IMG/VR virus record: IMGVR_UViG_3300028392_000087
Coordinates: 1-51,467 of that record
Strand: one strand, 5' to 3'
DNA from: a virus
DNA: 51,467 nt
Shown piece by piece: positions 48,801 to 51,467 of this stretch. The position numbers and the translations under genes are program-made. Position 1 is the stretch's first letter, and each line of letters starts with the position of its first letter. The notes beneath the pieces are model-generated. The model made no database searches. It worked only from the letters and a program-made list of their open reading frames with translations, and had not been told where the DNA came from.

Positions 48801-50714
48801 GGTGGAGACACATTTATTACTAGGTTTGCATTTAAAACTAAACTACCATTCTTTATAGATAATAGAGTGGGAGCTCCTGATGATAGTGATGTATTCTATG
48901 ATGAGATAGGTAATGTTGCCTATCCTCAATACTGGTATTCAGCTAGGTCTGTATTAAGTAACTATATAGCAGGAACAGTTACACTTAGAAATATTATATC
49001 TATAAAAGCTCACAACCTTGATTGTGCTAATGATGCCACTGTGTTAGTAGGTACAACAACTACCACTACCACTAATGCTGGAACATTTGTTACATCAAGT
49101 TCTACAACAATGTCTTATGATGGTAAGATGTATTTATTTGCTTATGGTATTCCTTCTTTCTATGTAGAGAGTTCTATTAATGTAGATTTACGTCAAGCAT
49201 TTAATAACCTAGAAGGTGACTTCTATCCTCACGTGAGTACAGGTATTCCTGATAACTGGTTACAACAATCTGTTGTTCCTATTCAATTTGATAATACCTA
49301 TCATTATAATGTAACATATTCTAGACAGAATAAAGAGAACTATTTCTCTCATCTACCTGTAGATTGGGATGGTAATCAATGTTATACAAACTTTCCTTTT
49401 AGAGCAATCTATTCTGAAGCACAACTAAATGATCCTAGTGTTAAGGTGAATAACTGGTTAACCTATGCTCCAATATCATTCTTTGATTTTCCTCAAACAT
49501 ATGGTAATATTACATCACTAGATGGTATTCAAAATAAAGCTATACTAGCTAGATTTGAAAACAAGAGCTTGTTATATAATACAATGCTTACAGTTCAAAC
49601 TAGTAACCCACAAGCTGCCTATTTAGGAAATGATACATTGTTTAGATCTTCTCCTCCAATTGATTTTGCTGATACAGATCTTGGTTACATGGGAAGTCAA
49701 AATAAAATGTTATTAAAGATTCCTAATGGACAAATAACAATTGATGCTAAAAGAGGACAAATATTCTTAGTTGCTGGTAATCAAGCACAAGAGATATCTG
49801 CATTTGGTTCTGGATTGAATAGGTTCTTTACAGATCATTTAGCATTTGAGATTCTTAGATATTATCCAGATACATATGCAACAATAGATGGACAAAGAAT
49901 ATTAATACCAGGAGTAAATACAGATAATAACTTTAATGGTTGTGGTTTACATGGTGTATATGATAGTAAATATGATAGAGTTATTATATCAAAACTTGAT
50001 TATATTCCTCAACCAGAATATGTAAATATTATAAAATATAATTCTACTTTACAAAAATATTATATAGAACACACATTAGGAGAAAGTGTATTAATAGAAT
50101 ATATAGACCTAACAAATAGAAAGTATTTCTGTAATAAAAGCTGGACACTATCTTTCAATTTTAGTACAAGAACTTGGATTAGTTTTCATAGTTATATCCC
50201 TAACTGGTATATAGCTGAGAACAACTTCTTCTATTCTGGATTAAATGAAGGATGTGATTTAGAAGCAATTGCTGTTCAGGAGATTCCTACACCAACAACA
50301 ACTACTACCACTACAATTGTATTAGATTGTGCATTAGCAGGATTTGCTGTTATAGGACCATGTGAGTTAGATGGAACTGCATATACAAATGATCCAGTTC
50401 CTACCACCACCACAACCACATCAACTAGCACATCTACAACTACTACCACTACAACAGTAACACCTACAACTACCACCACAACAACTATTGGTATCATTTG
50501 TGAAAATTGGAACTTACAAGCATTATCAGGTACAGTGGATACCGTTATTCAATATTATGATTGTACTAATATTTTACATACAGTTACATTAATGCCAGAA
50601 GAATTTTTAGGATGTACACCAATTAATGCACATGGATTTGGACCAGGTAATTTAGGATCAGATAGATGGCTTATAGTTTCTGGACCAGGATATGGTGGTG
50701 AAACTCCTTGTTAA
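45810..50714 (+). CDS. Giant tail muzzle/stabilisation-like protein with poly-Thr insertions (1634 aa)
   Basis: The largest gene in the window. The start (GLNMDSSIGQVPKGALTYAL) and the long beta-rich body resemble the large crAss-like protein that forms the tail muzzle. A Thr tract near residue 1090 (GTTTTTTTNAGTF) sits in what looks like a surface loop. After about residue 1485 (YIAENNFFYSGLNEGCDLEA) come three Thr tracts that separate two small Cys modules, one of which (VIQYYDCTN ... CTPINAHGFG) resembles the end of the 41144 product. The expected C-terminal part is absent and seems to follow as a separate gene at 50731. Confidence 0.82.
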   Translation: MADQEQGNVRQETNSGQSGLNMDSSIGQVPKGALTYALNAAVENFDANSVNYQNEPGNELCLNFPRNFHNIGNHFIPEQNKHIFFLVNPETGASQIGYMENNDCIYVQYIQGDCLNFNINNPIHKAVHKITNCVTEIYWTDGLNPRRYLNLNNPPWVTTYVEGIICDPVVEEGVIDCNKLNIQPNFSIPELVIADITTTGDLTAGTYQFAIQYASAIGDGYTSYYSVTNPTSIANPQLTTLDFNYAVGRSIIINIDNLDLTGYFQYYNLAVIKTINGVASVELVGTYFIDGLSRQITYTGQNLTQIPLSTADIFEKFPYYDIAQDLTAVQDILVWDNLTSIDKINYQNIANKIDLQWETYRLPNTDNYANALNTVNLRGYLRDEVYAFEITFLLKNGKQTDSFHIPGRAKNSNEDYPDVPSTNPDFIGTGTSAPYWQIYNTASVTGTAIGPPIGNATPYQYGDFAYWESTELYPCNNLVWGSLADTHIRHHKFPDVLVSPIFENPPIEYNPDGTYKTIMQNDAIYPIGVKVETDQIIQLINQSTLTQQEKNNIAGYKITRGDRGTNKSIVAKGILRNVGKYEREKTEYYYPNYPYNDLNKDPFLLKENNGFNAQCGTFKILVYAAGTLQYTDCNTGELTVITVGFYTLTQCSMTIPVMLTGAAVIENVTGISYTLSAFFDGATSWANFQYTIPGGSSATAYVLVNEPQTISSSTVPTYTNGTDKYSITRANNINITCYPHELEGFNEDASKYRQVFNSPETSFGQPILGNILKLESAIYGAGKSHFVQVKKHALYKLISEQAQVEALTSSYNIAFITGTLDSTAMFTAYQAYLQIYINGISRKNFAYSFNSIASYDYSADIANNLGVKQRELDIYQYLIPGVQSVGDLHNVNNFQRESSVYLKTKEAVQPLPFPNQTPSVVVAGKSLISDNSRFTLSQRSNCATPEMQEHIDTICYYASLKNTFVNQWGQMYSYSTIDTGFQRIFDSRSNSQPNVVFGGDTFITRFAFKTKLPFFIDNRVGAPDDSDVFYDEIGNVAYPQYWYSARSVLSNYIAGTVTLRNIISIKAHNLDCANDATVLVGTTTTTTTNAGTFVTSSSTTMSYDGKMYLFAYGIPSFYVESSINVDLRQAFNNLEGDFYPHVSTGIPDNWLQQSVVPIQFDNTYHYNVTYSRQNKENYFSHLPVDWDGNQCYTNFPFRAIYSEAQLNDPSVKVNNWLTYAPISFFDFPQTYGNITSLDGIQNKAILARFENKSLLYNTMLTVQTSNPQAAYLGNDTLFRSSPPIDFADTDLGYMGSQNKMLLKIPNGQITIDAKRGQIFLVAGNQAQEISAFGSGLNRFFTDHLAFEILRYYPDTYATIDGQRILIPGVNTDNNFNGCGLHGVYDSKYDRVIISKLDYIPQPEYVNIIKYNSTLQKYYIEHTLGESVLIEYIDLTNRKYFCNKSWTLSFNFSTRTWISFHSYIPNWYIAENNFFYSGLNEGCDLEAIAVQEIPTPTTTTTTTIVLDCALAGFAVIGPCELDGTAYTNDPVPTTTTTTSTSTSTTTTTTTVTPTTTTTTTIGIICENWNLQALSGTVDTVIQYYDCTNILHTVTLMPEEFLGCTPINAHGFGPGNLGSDRWLIVSGPGYGGETPC

Positions 50715-50730
50715 AATATAAAATAAAAGT

Positions 50731-51467
50731 ATGTCTAAGGTAATAATAGTAAAATTAACAGGAGCTGGAAACAGAACTGGACCATTCACAATCTATGATG
50801 ATTTGGAGAATGTTCTAGCTACAGATGTTCCTAAAGAACAACTCATCATAGGAGTTGTGTACACTGTAGATGATGCAGTGACTACTATTATATTACAATC
50901 CACTGGTAAATGTCACACTGTTATATCAATAACAATAGGAACAGCAACAGTTGAGGAGTTAGCAGCTATTACATTTACAGAAATCAATACATCTAGTTTA
51001 TGGAGACATTTAACTAACACATTGATTTACAATACATATTATGATAATATAGAACCTTACATAATTGAATATCCATTCTTCTATCAATATCATGATGAAA
51101 TTCTTCAGAATGTAAAAGACTTCTCAAGAGTGTATAAATATCTTCCTATACCAGATGGTGTATTTAATGATAATGCACAGATACAAACTGATAACCAATA
51201 TTTCAATAAAGCTATTCTTTATAATGGTCAGCAGTCAACTGGTATATTAGAACTAGTTGCTAAACCAATTAATAACTTAAAGGAATATTTGAAGTATCCT
51301 TTATATAACGTTGAGAGTAAGACAATTACGTACACTAAGAATGATAGTTTCTATCAATATAATACGTTCTGGAGTCTTGTTAAAAATAAATCCATACCTT
51401 TGTTTGTAACTGATTGTGAATCATTATCAATAGATAAGATTATAAATCAAGCAAATATGGATTATGG
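50731..51467 (+). CDS. TGPF domain fused to muzzle C-terminus-like region (runs off window)
   Basis: The visible 245 residues start with a TGPF domain (LTGAGNRTGPFTIYDDL ... LQSTGKC), paralogous to the N-terminus of the 41144 product. From about residue 88 the sequence (SLWRHLTNTLIYNTYYDNIE, then IEYPFFYQYHDEILQNVKDF and PLFVTDCESLSIDKIINQAN) resembles, from memory, the C-terminal part of crAss-like muzzle/stabilisation proteins. It therefore looks like the detached end of the preceding gene with a new N-terminal module. The stop is outside the window. Confidence 0.78.
   Translation, partial: MSKVIIVKLTGAGNRTGPFTIYDDLENVLATDVPKEQLIIGVVYTVDDAVTTIILQSTGKCHTVISITIGTATVEELAAITFTEINTSSLWRHLTNTLIYNTYYDNIEPYIIEYPFFYQYHDEILQNVKDFSRVYKYLPIPDGVFNDNAQIQTDNQYFNKAILYNGQQSTGILELVAKPINNLKEYLKYPLYNVESKTITYTKNDSFYQYNTFWSLVKNKSIPLFVTDCESLSIDKIINQANMDY

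Noticed and set aside
50276-50497. Minus-strand poly-valine frame opposite the Thr tracts
   Set aside because: It is the mirror of the ACN repeats that encode threonine on the plus strand and has no gene-like features.
1-51467. Stop-codon recoding (TAG or TGA read as sense), known in some crAss-like phages
   Set aside because: Long genes are intact under the standard code and TAG and TGA are used as ordinary stops (for example at 5563 and at the ATGA junctions).
37494-51467. Diversity-generating retroelement acting on the fibre genes
   Set aside because: No reverse transcriptase gene and no template/variable repeat pair is visible in the window.

Overview
This window is most likely part of a crAss-like bacteriophage genome (order Crassvirales) that infects a member of the Bacteroidota. 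The evidence is as follows. The DNA is strongly AT-rich and almost fully coding, with genes overlapping by a few bases (ATGA, TAATG). A left arm on the minus strand carries replication and accessory genes, and a right arm on the plus strand carries packaging and virion genes. The order TerL, portal, scaffold-like protein, major capsid protein, connector/ring proteins and a giant tail 'muzzle/stabilisation' protein is that of crAss-like phages. Several promoters match the Bacteroidota consensus (TTTG, 19-21 bp, TAnnTTTG). The standard genetic code explains every long gene; TAA, TAG and TGA all act as stops, and I see no stop-codon recoding. No reverse transcriptase, integrase, CRISPR array or convincing tRNA is present.

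Left arm (1-23870, minus strand). Reading in the direction of transcription from the centre, the first part holds many small unknown proteins, a cassette of tiny membrane proteins ending in a lipoprotein (20312-21432), zinc-ribbon proteins and an exported protein. The replication module follows: a family B DNA polymerase (15909 to 12829) interrupted by a group I intron with a GIY-YIG endonuclease, more small genes, a putative replication/loader protein, a DnaB-type helicase, an SF2 helicase, a Sak4-like ATPase beside a possible ssDNA-binding protein, a DnaG-type primase, a DUF932-like protein, a uracil-DNA glycosylase-like protein, and the start of an rIIA-like GHKL ATPase at the window edge. 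The polymerase and the DUF932-like protein both end in bacterial sliding-clamp-binding pentapeptides, which suggests that the replisome borrows the host clamp.

Centre (22023-25224). This is a gene-poor control region with hairpins, G-tracts, an inverted repeat and two host-type promoters. One promoter drives a GIY-YIG/HTH fusion protein (24387) and the other starts the right-arm operon (25225).

Right arm (25225-51467, plus strand). It opens with a winged-helix protein, an IHF/HU-like protein and a zinc protein, followed by a candidate small terminase, TerL, portal, an SPFH/band-7 protein, scaffold and major capsid protein. Downstream of the capsid gene is a 130-base block of three hairpins. 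Next come connector-like proteins, an abundant virion protein, a group of cysteine-rich and threonine-rich appendage proteins with a tail-collar fibre, a metallophosphoesterase, an HNH endonuclease, ring-type proteins, the 1634-residue muzzle-like protein and the beginning of a protein that looks like its detached C-terminal part.

The most interesting items are: (1) a polymerase intron whose splice sites can be fixed to the base by P1 and P10 pairing; (2) two different homing-endonuclease genes with the same promoter box four bases before the start codon, implying leaderless transcripts; (3) the structured element after the capsid gene; (4) poly-threonine linkers and two re-used small domains that appear to have been shuffled among virion genes and to have split the muzzle gene.
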